The notes under the pieces: model-generated | What the model saw: only the letters and a program-made list of their open reading frames with translations | The model's database searches: none | Told to the model about the DNA's origin: nothing | Shown here: positions 1 to 7,003 of the stretch, in pieces | Numbering within the stretch: the first letter of the stretch is position 1 | Layout: the number at the start of each line of letters is the position of its first letter | Assembly: GCA_049239925.1 (NCBI GenBank) | Contig: JBMLTO010000062.1 | Location: 1-13,926, forward strand | Origin: Legionella_A sp049239925 | GTDB taxonomy: Bacteria > Pseudomonadota > Gammaproteobacteria > Legionellales > Legionellaceae | Reading direction: 5' to 3' | Length of the DNA stretch: 13,926 bases | Made by a program: the position numbers and the translations under genes

Positions 1-15
1 TAAACATTAATTTTT

Positions 16-37
16 AAAAAAACTGAAGATACTTCAG
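16..37 (-). terminator. Possible minus-strand intrinsic terminator
   Basis: Read on the minus strand, a perfect 6-bp stem (CTGAAG/CTTCAG, 23-28 with 32-37) with a 3-nt loop is followed directly by seven T (16-22 on the plus strand are A). That is the layout of a weak Rho-independent terminator. No minus-strand gene ends here, so what it would terminate is unknown. The stem overlaps the edge of the terminal repeat. Confidence 0.3.
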
Positions 38-77
38 GCCAAGGCCCAACCTACAGATTGATTAAATTTTAATGCGA
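34..77 (+). repeat. Left copy of inverted dispersed repeat
   Basis: This 44-bp segment recurs in inverted orientation at 13880-13926. The two copies differ only by AA versus TT inside a GGCC-NN-GGCC palindrome and by a 3-nt insertion (ACC) in the right copy. The outer part (GGCCCAACCTACA) is half of a larger palindrome. The inner part is an AT-rich near-palindrome (ATTAAATTTTAAT). It is noncoding and looks like a dispersed palindromic repeat. No transposase is linked to it. Confidence 0.75.
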
Positions 78-135
78 CATCCGTGCAATAAACTGTGTTC
101 ATGGTTGACAATAAAAAATCAACACGGAGGAGGTT

Positions 136-162
136 ATGGATACTAACAACAGATTCGCTTAA
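136..162 (+). CDS. 8-codon leader ORF or interrupted cyclase start
   Basis: ATG at 136 is preceded by a very strong Shine-Dalgarno sequence (GGAGGAGG, 126-133) and encodes MDTNNRFA, then TAA at 160-162. It is in the same frame as the downstream adenylate cyclase, and the codon right after the stop is TTG (163), a possible start. It could be a leader peptide that controls the cyclase by reinitiation, or the original cyclase start broken by a nonsense change. The sequence alone does not decide. No convincing promoter hexamers were found upstream. Confidence 0.35.
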   Translation: MDTNNRFA

Positions 163-231
163 TTGGCGTCAATTAGACTTTCTGCAAAGAGTCATCTAAA
201 TTTAAACAATAACTCATTAGATCTACCCGTC

Positions 232-2457
232 ATGAAAAAATTATTCTTAAAAAGCAAGACAGCTATTCTATTAGGATTATTAATCGTTACACTAATTTCT
301 TGGGTCGATATTTCTCATATTGGCTGGGTGGAGAAAATAGTCGCTGGTATTAATAACAATTTTTATGATCTGTTATTGCGATCAAGTCTAAAAAAATTAC
401 CGCCGATCAAGAATAATAACATCGCAATTATTGCTATTGATGATAAAAGTATCGCTGATGTTGGTCGTTGGCCTTGGTCTAGGAAAACTATCGCTCACTT
501 GGTTGAGAAATTACATAAACTTGAGGTAGGGGTGATTGCCTTTGATATTGTATTTTCTGAACCACAACGAAATATTATTAACGAAGCAATTAGTGAATTA
601 GATCAGTTAAACGATAAGTCGAAAACATCGTTACGTCCGGCATTACAGCAATTAAGACCTCTTTTTAATTATGATGATCAATTTAGCGATGCTCTGAAAG
701 TAGGAGATAATGTATTAGGTATGGTTTTTAATGCTCAATCGGTTCCTCCTATTGGTCAGTTACCCCCATCATTATTACCTTTCAATCATGCTAATAATAG
801 TTATATTCCTTATATGAAAAGCTATTTAGCAAATATTTCACCATTGCAGGAAGCGGCTGGTCATGGTGGCTTTATCAATGCTGATGCTGACAGTGATGGA
901 ACTCTTCGATATGCAAATTTAGTCGTCAATTATCAAAATCAACTTTACCCTTCATTAGAGTTGGCTGCCGTTCGGTTATTTTTATTAAATGATAAAATTG
1001 AACTGGTAACAACAAGATATCCTGATAAAGAAACAACCCTGGAAGGGATACAAATGGATGAAACCATTATTCCTACGGATGAGCGAGGGCGAGTTCTAAT
1101 TCCGTTTAGAGTAGGTCCATATGCATTTCCATATTTTTCTGCGAGTGAAATCTTGAATAATCAAATTAGCAAAGATCAACTGGCTGGAAAATTAGTTTTT
1201 ATTGGTGCAACAGCCACAGGTTTGGGCGATTTAAAACCAACTGCAATTGCAAATAATTACCCAGGCGTTGAGGTGCATGCGTCGATTGCCTCAGGAATTT
1301 TGGATAAATATTTTCCTTCTAAACCATTATGGGGTAAAAGTTTAGAGTTTTTCTTGATTATTGGTTTAGGTCTGCTGGCAGCATTACTATTTCCATTGTT
1401 ATCAGCAACTTGGTTAGCAACAATAGCCTTGTTGACGATAGGTTTTTGGTTTTTTGTAACCCATTGGTTATGGATAAATCATTCATTAGTGCTATCTATG
1501 TTGTTTCCACTGCTGACTGTACTCCTGTTGGTATTTATAAATATGGTTAATAGTTATTTGGTAGCTAATCGACAACGAAAAGAAATTAAATCTGTTTTCG
1601 GTCAATATGTGCCGCAGAAACATATTGATGCTATTCTCCAATCTAGTGATGAGTCATTGATGGATGGCGAAAGCAAAGAGCTAACAGTACTTTTTTCTGA
1701 CATTCGTGGCTTTACGACAATGTCAGAAAAAATGAGTGCTACTGAGTTAAAAATGCAGTTGAATGAGTATTTGACTGCAATGACCGGTGTAATTTTTAAT
1801 TTAGGAGGTACTATTGATAAGTACGTTGGCGATATGATTATGGCATTTTGGAATGCTCCATTACCGGATGGTGAGCATGCTAAAAAATGTGTTTTGGCTG
1901 GTTTACTAATGCAGCGTGAATTGGCTAAAGTCAATACTTATTTTACCGGCAAAAATCTACCGCCGATTGCTATTGGCGTTGGAATCAATAGTGGTTTAAT
2001 CAATGTGGGAGATATGGGTTCTAAATATCGTCGTGCATACACAGCAATTGGAGATTCAGTTAATTTAGCGTCCCGGTTAGAGGGGATGTGTCGTCAATAC
2101 GAAGTGGATATTTTAGTTGGTGAAGAGACTTACAAAGCAACCCAGGATCAATTTCTTTATATGCATGTTGATAAGGTTAAGGTAAAAGGTAAACATCAAG
2201 GGGTTGATATATACTTGCCATTGGGATTAATGACTGAAGTGACAGCTAGTCAACGAATGGAAGTAGAAGAATATCATCAAGCGTTGGATCATTATTTCAA
2301 ACGAAATTGGCAAGATGCTGAGTTAAACTTTGCTAAATTAGTCGCTTCATATCCACAACGCGATCTATATAAATTGTATTTAGAACGGGTTAAAAGCTAT
2401 TTGTTGGCTCCGCCTGCAAACGATTGGGATGGAGCCTATGTCAGTACAACTAAGTAG
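232..2457 (+). CDS. CHASE2-domain class III adenylate cyclase
   Basis: This is a membrane adenylate cyclase making cAMP from ATP, with an extracytoplasmic CHASE2 sensor. Numbering from ATG 232 (741 aa): transmembrane helix about 10-27, CHASE2 about 37-360, three helices about 371-439, then a cyclase domain about 483-665. Catalytic residues are all present: metal-binding D490 (FSDIRGFT) and D534 (KYVGD), adenine-selecting K530 and T604 (Lys/Thr, class IIIb pattern), and N611 and R615 in VNLASR. The C-terminal 70 residues look helical, TPR-like, and end with the PPxxDWDGA motif I recall from related cyclases. The start is uncertain. ATG 232 has no clear ribosome-binding site; TTG 163 (764 aa) is an alternative; the only strong site serves ATG 136, which is in frame but followed by TAA. 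Its stop lies 15 bp from the convergent hydrolase stop. The ligand sensed is unknown. Confidence 0.93.
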   Translation: MKKLFLKSKTAILLGLLIVTLISWVDISHIGWVEKIVAGINNNFYDLLLRSSLKKLPPIKNNNIAIIAIDDKSIADVGRWPWSRKTIAHLVEKLHKLEVGVIAFDIVFSEPQRNIINEAISELDQLNDKSKTSLRPALQQLRPLFNYDDQFSDALKVGDNVLGMVFNAQSVPPIGQLPPSLLPFNHANNSYIPYMKSYLANISPLQEAAGHGGFINADADSDGTLRYANLVVNYQNQLYPSLELAAVRLFLLNDKIELVTTRYPDKETTLEGIQMDETIIPTDERGRVLIPFRVGPYAFPYFSASEILNNQISKDQLAGKLVFIGATATGLGDLKPTAIANNYPGVEVHASIASGILDKYFPSKPLWGKSLEFFLIIGLGLLAALLFPLLSATWLATIALLTIGFWFFVTHWLWINHSLVLSMLFPLLTVLLLVFINMVNSYLVANRQRKEIKSVFGQYVPQKHIDAILQSSDESLMDGESKELTVLFSDIRGFTTMSEKMSATELKMQLNEYLTAMTGVIFNLGGTIDKYVGDMIMAFWNAPLPDGEHAKKCVLAGLLMQRELAKVNTYFTGKNLPPIAIGVGINSGLINVGDMGSKYRRAYTAIGDSVNLASRLEGMCRQYEVDILVGEETYKATQDQFLYMHVDKVKVKGKHQGVDIYLPLGLMTEVTASQRMEVEEYHQALDHYFKRNWQDAELNFAKLVASYPQRDLYKLYLERVKSYLLAPPANDWDGAYVSTTK

Positions 2458-2472
2458 GTCGTCGGATATTAT

Positions 2473-3240
2473 TTAGGTATCGAAGACAAAGTTTTGTCCT
2501 CGTTTTACGAATCCTTTAAAACCATTACCTAAGGCATCAAATCGTGTCGAGCAAGCGTAATGGTAAAGCCACATTTTAGCTTTGATTTCAGGAGCTAGGG
2601 TTGTTAACTCATTAAAGTGGGTGTGTACGCAGCCCTTATGTTCAGTTGTTTCACAATCATGGAAAATAATATCAGCTTGTAAATAATAAGGCATGAAAGA
2701 ATCAGGTATAAATTGTGTATCAGTACTGATTAAGATCTTTATTTTTTTCGTTACTATAAATAATCCATAACTTGGAACTAAAGTTTTTCCATTGTAAACA
2801 TGCACTGTTTTGATTAAGTTAATCTGCAAGCCATGCCAATCAAAAGCACAATCATCGATGCATGGATAAATATGAAAGTAATCGCTCAGTTTTGCAGGAT
2901 TATCGCCTGCTAAGCATTCTAGCCCCCCTGATAGTACATTATTCCATAAGCGGTCAATCATGCCAGGATGGATCAACAGTGAAGGTTTCTTAGCAAGAGG
3001 ATCAAAGCGAGAGGCCAGCGCTAACCACTCCAGCCCACCAGTATGATCAGCATGGAAGTGACTTATAAATACACTATCAATATCACGATGACTTAATCCT
3101 ACAGCGGCAATGGAGTGGCGAGCATCTGTTCCACAATCAATCAATAGCCGTTTGTCATCCGTTTCTAAAATCATATTGGACTGAAAATTTTCATTGATCG
3201 AAATAAATGCAGAACCTGAACCTAAAAACTGTAATTTCAT
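2473..3240 (-). CDS. Metallo-beta-lactamase-fold hydrolase
   Basis: The 255-aa cytoplasmic protein begins with MKLQFLGSGSAF, a typical first strand of RNase Z/phosphodiesterase-like members of this superfamily. The metal motif HFHADH is intact (H61, H63, D65, H66), with further ligand candidates H147, D174 (STDTQF) and H227. There is no signal peptide. The substrate cannot be read from sequence: tRNA 3' processing, cyclic nucleotide or other phosphodiester cleavage, or ester hydrolysis are all possible. It lacks the length and exosite features expected of a canonical RNase Z. ATG at 3240 has a good ribosome-binding site (AAGGAG). The lipoprotein gene ends 77 bp upstream on the same strand, so the two may be cotranscribed. 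Confidence 0.85.
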   Translation of the reverse strand: MKLQFLGSGSAFISINENFQSNMILETDDKRLLIDCGTDARHSIAAVGLSHRDIDSVFISHFHADHTGGLEWLALASRFDPLAKKPSLLIHPGMIDRLWNNVLSGGLECLAGDNPAKLSDYFHIYPCIDDCAFDWHGLQINLIKTVHVYNGKTLVPSYGLFIVTKKIKILISTDTQFIPDSFMPYYLQADIIFHDCETTEHKGCVHTHFNELTTLAPEIKAKMWLYHYACSTRFDALGNGFKGFVKRGQNFVFDT

Positions 3241-3317
3241 TGCTACTCCTTAGCCATGATTAACATCTGCGATCATCTATCGACATTTAGTTAATGAATG
3301 CCTTCTTGCCGATCAAA

Positions 3318-4403
3318 CTAAATGGTTCTCGAGAGCGTTGGCGGTAACTCACTACCTGGCGGAGTCGCTTCAATAAGACCAGAAATATTAGATAATAACA
3401 TTAATGTTTGCTTAGAATCATTATCGGTATCCTTAATATAATACCAACGTCCACGATAGGGCACTGTCACTAAGGCTTGATCTCCAGGATTGGTCTTGCT
3501 CCAATAAATTTTCATCATACCACGTAAGACTTTTTGCCAATCAAAGATGCCTCCATTTTTATCTTCGGTTAAGGTGACTACTTTTTTCTTAATGTCGTCT
3601 GTTGGCACATCTAGTCCTTTGGACAGATAATTTAAAATACCCAACATCGAGCGAGTGACAACATAAACTTGGTGGGGCTTAGGTGTGTTGGTAAACGTAA
3701 TGGCGTGGTTGTAAACTTCAATGCCAGCTTTAGCCAAGATATGTTTTTCTCGTTGAGTAAATTTAAAGCGCTTGTCTATCGATAATGTGAGTTCTTCGTT
3801 GCCGTTATTATGCGTATAAAAGACAATAAATGCATCGGCTAACTGCAGACGTCGCAAAACATATACCATGTCTATAAAGGCTTGATATTGTGGTTGATGT
3901 GAAGATGTTGCACGTGCGGCACTTGGAGCATTCATTGCTGATCCGGCCTGTTGCAAAGTTATACGAAATACTCTCGGTATACTCCAAGAAGATTGCAATA
4001 AAAGACCAATATCATGCAAATCCATAGACGTTAAAAATTGAACCGTAAATCCTTTGCTATCCAAAGGGGTGTAACTGATGATTGGATTATCACTATATTC
4101 AAAGCCTGTAGCATTTTGTAGTGCACCATTCGTTCGTCCTGGAGCGGGAAAATTAGTTGTGCCTGATAAAGAAGCATTATTAGTTATTCTGGTACTCCCA
4201 GAAATATTCCCTATTTTTAAAGCCATGGGACTATCATCGTAACGAAGCCGCACCATATTAAGTAGCAGCTCCTGCTTACTGCTATAGTTCATAGCTAAGT
4301 TGTAATTGTATCGATCATTGTTTAGCACACCAGGCCCAATTGATCGGCAGCCAGCTAGTATTAAAAATAATAGAATAAAAGGTTTGCTAAGGGTAATTCT
4401 CAT
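3318..4403 (-). CDS. Conserved lipoprotein of unknown function
   Basis: The 361-aa protein starts with a lipoprotein signal: Met-Arg, a hydrophobic stretch (8-16), and lipobox LAGC with Cys19 as the lipidated residue. Residue 20 after the Cys is Arg, not Asp, so outer-membrane sorting is expected. The mature part has no transmembrane segment. A recognisable early segment, LLLNMVRLRYDDSPM (46-60), resembles one I recall from uncharacterised proteobacterial lipoproteins, but I know no assigned function. A Ser/Asn/Thr-rich region follows (about 67-100). The start has AAGGA 8 nt upstream. It is divergent from the channel gene across a 218-bp spacer and probably leads a two-gene unit with the hydrolase downstream. 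Confidence 0.8.
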   Translation of the reverse strand: MRITLSKPFILLFLILAGCRSIGPGVLNNDRYNYNLAMNYSSKQELLLNMVRLRYDDSPMALKIGNISGSTRITNNASLSGTTNFPAPGRTNGALQNATGFEYSDNPIISYTPLDSKGFTVQFLTSMDLHDIGLLLQSSWSIPRVFRITLQQAGSAMNAPSAARATSSHQPQYQAFIDMVYVLRRLQLADAFIVFYTHNNGNEELTLSIDKRFKFTQREKHILAKAGIEVYNHAITFTNTPKPHQVYVVTRSMLGILNYLSKGLDVPTDDIKKKVVTLTEDKNGGIFDWQKVLRGMMKIYWSKTNPGDQALVTVPYRGRWYYIKDTDNDSKQTLMLLSNISGLIEATPPGSELPPTLSRTI

Positions 4404-4511
4404 TGATAATCCTTACGTTCTGCTGTCCTATGCTACAGGCTTTTGTGTGACTTTATATAAGATGCAAAATATACCTGAAATATATAGCAGATAACAACCT
4501 TTTCGAATGTT

Positions 4512-4571
4512 AGTCAGCTTATGATTAAGCTTATGTTTGACTAGCTGACTGATCTTAGTATATGCATACTA
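4512..4571. promoter_or_regulatory. Two inverted repeats in divergent intergenic region
   Basis: The 218-bp spacer between the divergent lipoprotein and channel genes holds two perfect inverted repeats. One is AGTCAGCT/AGCTGACT (4512-4519 and 4543-4550, 23-nt spacer). The other is TAGTAT/ATACTA (4556-4561 and 4566-4571, loop ATGC). Neither is followed by a T-run, so a terminator is unlikely, and operator sites are plausible. A GATAAT at 4583-4588 could be a -10 for the channel gene, but no matching -35 is seen. Confidence 0.35.
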
Positions 4572-4621
4572 GTTATGACTATGATAATCTTCTAAACATT
4601 TAATGTTATAAACTAATTGAC

Positions 4622-6130
4622 ATGAGTCTCAAAGAATTTATTACTACCATCACGCTGCTCTTTGTTTTACTGACTGCTGTCAGTCTTTTTAGTGCATTAA
4701 TAAAACAGTCAGGTAAAAATCAGTTAAGAAATTTCTTATATTCATTATCCATTTTTTGTTTCATCTCGGGCGTTATATTATTTTTCTGGCTTACAGGAAA
4801 TGATTTTGATGATAAGAGTACTCCCTATAATTTAAGTATTATTGTTCAGTGCCTATGGTGGTTTTCCCTCAATTGGTTAGTGATACGAGCACTGGACTAT
4901 TTTTTATGGAGCAAACTGTTCCTGCAAAAAGGTATTATTGTCTCAAAAATTCTTAGGGACTTAATATCACTGCTAGTAATTGTGATTACGATTGCGGCAG
5001 TTGTACATTTTGTTTTTTACCAATCAGTTCTCGGGATCTTTACTGCCTCAGGTGTGGTGGCTATTATTTTAGGTTATTCAGCCCAAGCTACTTTGAGTGA
5101 TGTTTTTGCTGGTCTTGGTTTAAATACGGCAAGGCAGTTTAGCGAAGGTGATTGGATTAAGGTGAATGGCCTAGGTTCTGCACCACTATCAGGCAAAGTT
5201 ATTGATATTAATTGGCGTTTCGTTAATTTATTGACTACGGAAGGCAATCATTTATCAATACCTAACTCAATTATTGCTAAATTAGCAATTGTTAATTTAT
5301 CGCAACCCAGTCCTACTCGTGGTCTGGTGTTAACGATTCCTATTCAAGGATCGTTTGCACCGGCCAAGATCAAACGTATTTTATTGTCATCAGCACTGCA
5401 GTCATTTAAAGTTCTTCGTCAGCCTGCTCCATATGCATCTTTAGTTCAATTTCGTGGTTCCGACTACTTATATCAACTTGCATTTTATACGACTGAAGAC
5501 AATGAGGCATTGGTTAATGATGAAATCAACTCTATTATTTGGTATCAATGTACCCGTTTGGGTATTAAAACATCTGCTGGTGAAATTCCTCCTCCGACCG
5601 TTATCCCGCCGGAAGAGTTAAAACAATTCTTACAAACGATGGATCTCTTTGCCTGCTTGACTGCAGACGATCTGGCTTTCTTAGCGGATAATTGCTCTTA
5701 TCATACTTATGGGCCCCCGGAGTTGCTCTTAGAGCAAGGACAAAAAAATGAGTCATTATTCATTATTTACAAAGGAAGCGTAGACGTCTATATTAAGCCG
5801 GAATCAGCACAACTTTTAAAAGTTGCCTCTATACAAGCGGGTAGTTACTTTGGCGAAATGTCATTATTAACTGGTGATTCAGTCAGTGCGTCGATTGTGG
5901 TTAATTGTGAAACAATCATTATTGAAATTAATTATGCTAATATGGGAGTTTTGTTTGCAAAGCGTCCAGAGTTGATTGATAAAATCAGTGAGATTGTGGT
6001 TCTTAGGAAAAAACACAATGAAGGGGTGCAGGCATCATTAAACCAAGAAAAAAGTAAAGAAGATGATAAGCTTATATCGCGTTTAGCATCTAGGGTTCGA
6101 GATTTCTATAAGCGGGTTATATCCCATTGA
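4622..6130 (+). CDS. MscS-type channel fused to cyclic-nucleotide-binding domain
   Basis: The 502-aa inner-membrane protein has hydrophobic helices about 7-27, 37-58, 72-92 and 108-132. These are followed by an MscS pore helix and beta domain (about 135-230; GIFTASGVVAIILGYSAQAT, then DWIKVNG and SIPNSIIAK). A cyclic-nucleotide-binding domain lies about 340-460. This is the architecture of bacterial cyclic-nucleotide-gated MscS-family channels, usually thought to conduct ions in response to cNMP or to osmotic tension. The phosphate-binding cassette reads FGEMSLLTGDSVSAS (410-424). The expected Pro-Arg is Ser420-Val421, so the arginine that contacts the cyclic phosphate is missing. The start ATG has no clear Shine-Dalgarno sequence. 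The FecR-domain gene begins 42 bp downstream. Confidence 0.9.
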   Translation: MSLKEFITTITLLFVLLTAVSLFSALIKQSGKNQLRNFLYSLSIFCFISGVILFFWLTGNDFDDKSTPYNLSIIVQCLWWFSLNWLVIRALDYFLWSKLFLQKGIIVSKILRDLISLLVIVITIAAVVHFVFYQSVLGIFTASGVVAIILGYSAQATLSDVFAGLGLNTARQFSEGDWIKVNGLGSAPLSGKVIDINWRFVNLLTTEGNHLSIPNSIIAKLAIVNLSQPSPTRGLVLTIPIQGSFAPAKIKRILLSSALQSFKVLRQPAPYASLVQFRGSDYLYQLAFYTTEDNEALVNDEINSIIWYQCTRLGIKTSAGEIPPPTVIPPEELKQFLQTMDLFACLTADDLAFLADNCSYHTYGPPELLLEQGQKNESLFIIYKGSVDVYIKPESAQLLKVASIQAGSYFGEMSLLTGDSVSASIVVNCETIIIEINYANMGVLFAKRPELIDKISEIVVLRKKHNEGVQASLNQEKSKEDDKLISRLASRVRDFYKRVISH

Positions 6131-6172
6131 TTACCAATAAAAATTTTCAATTTTAAGCAGGGAGCGCTAATT

Positions 6173-6952
6173 ATGATTATTCAGTCTAGCAAGGCCAGAT
6201 TCAGTCTTTGCATGTTATATGCTATATCCCTATGGCTAATATTGCCATTATCTTATGCTGCCCAACAAGCCGCTATCGTAATAGCTGCTGTTGGAAAAGT
6301 CACAGCAAATACGCGAGATTTAGCAAGACGATCACTCTTGTATTCAGGCGACACCATCAAGACTGGCCCAGGTTCGAAGGTATCGTTTAAGTTTACAGAT
6401 GATAGCATTGTTACGTTATCTCCAAATAGTAGCTATATCATTTCTAATTATTCCTATCAAAAGGGCTCAGCGCCAAATGTATTCAAGGCGAAACTTGAAC
6501 ATGGTGGTTTAAAAACTATCACAGGAGTTATTGGTAAAGAGGCTATGCATACACAAGATGCGAAAGATGCTGGTATTCCAGAAGACAAACAAGTGAAAGT
6601 AGCTCGCTACGAAGTCAAGGCAGCTGTCGCGACCATTGGAGTTCGAGGTACGGAATACAAATGCATGATCAATGCTGAAAGTGATAAATTATTAGTTTCT
6701 GCTATGAGTGGAACTGTCGCGGCTCATTTTGATGATCAGTATGTCGAGTTGGGTGAGGGAGCCGATGCTGCTTATATGGAGATTTCTTCAGATGGTTCAT
6801 ATCAAGAACTGGTTGATGATCCGATCTCCGACTCAGATTTTGATGTTAGTGAAGATGATGCGGACGGGGATGATGACGATGAAAGTAGTGATGACGATTC
6901 ATCTGATGATGACAGTGATGATGCCGGTGATGATGCTGGTGATGAAGATTGA
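6173..6952 (+). CDS. Secreted FecR-domain protein with polyacidic tail
   Basis: The 259-aa protein has an N-terminal signal peptide (hydrophobic 11-28, probable cleavage after SYA, residue 29). A FecR domain spans about 35-200: GDTIKTGPGSKVSFKFTDDS at 59-78 and the hallmark ATIGVRGTEY at 153-162. The tail 215-259 carries 27 Asp/Glu in 45 residues and no Lys or Arg, with a clear Asp/Ser repeat. Unlike classical FecR it has no cytoplasmic anti-sigma region and no sigma-factor gene beside it, so it is probably a periplasmic or secreted FecR-fold protein and not a FecI regulator. The acidic tail could bind divalent metal; this is inference. The ribosome-binding site is GGGAG about 9 nt from ATG. 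It lies 42 bp after the channel and 51 bp before the barrel gene. Confidence 0.85.
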   Translation: MIIQSSKARFSLCMLYAISLWLILPLSYAAQQAAIVIAAVGKVTANTRDLARRSLLYSGDTIKTGPGSKVSFKFTDDSIVTLSPNSSYIISNYSYQKGSAPNVFKAKLEHGGLKTITGVIGKEAMHTQDAKDAGIPEDKQVKVARYEVKAAVATIGVRGTEYKCMINAESDKLLVSAMSGTVAAHFDDQYVELGEGADAAYMEISSDGSYQELVDDPISDSDFDVSEDDADGDDDDESSDDDSSDDDSDDAGDDAGDED

Positions 6953-7003
6953 TTTTAGGCTTAGTGCTTGCTATGTAAGTAAATTTAACAAGGAGAGTGA
7001 TGA

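Noticed and set aside
105..110. TTGACA as a -35 element for the cyclase
   Set aside because: The -10 position falls on the GGAGGAGG ribosome-binding site, and no TATAAT-like hexamer is at 16-18 bp.
1602..1934. 110-codon minus-strand frame within the cyclase domain
   Set aside because: It is opposite the best-conserved catalytic part of the cyclase and has no promoter, ribosome-binding site or recognisable product.
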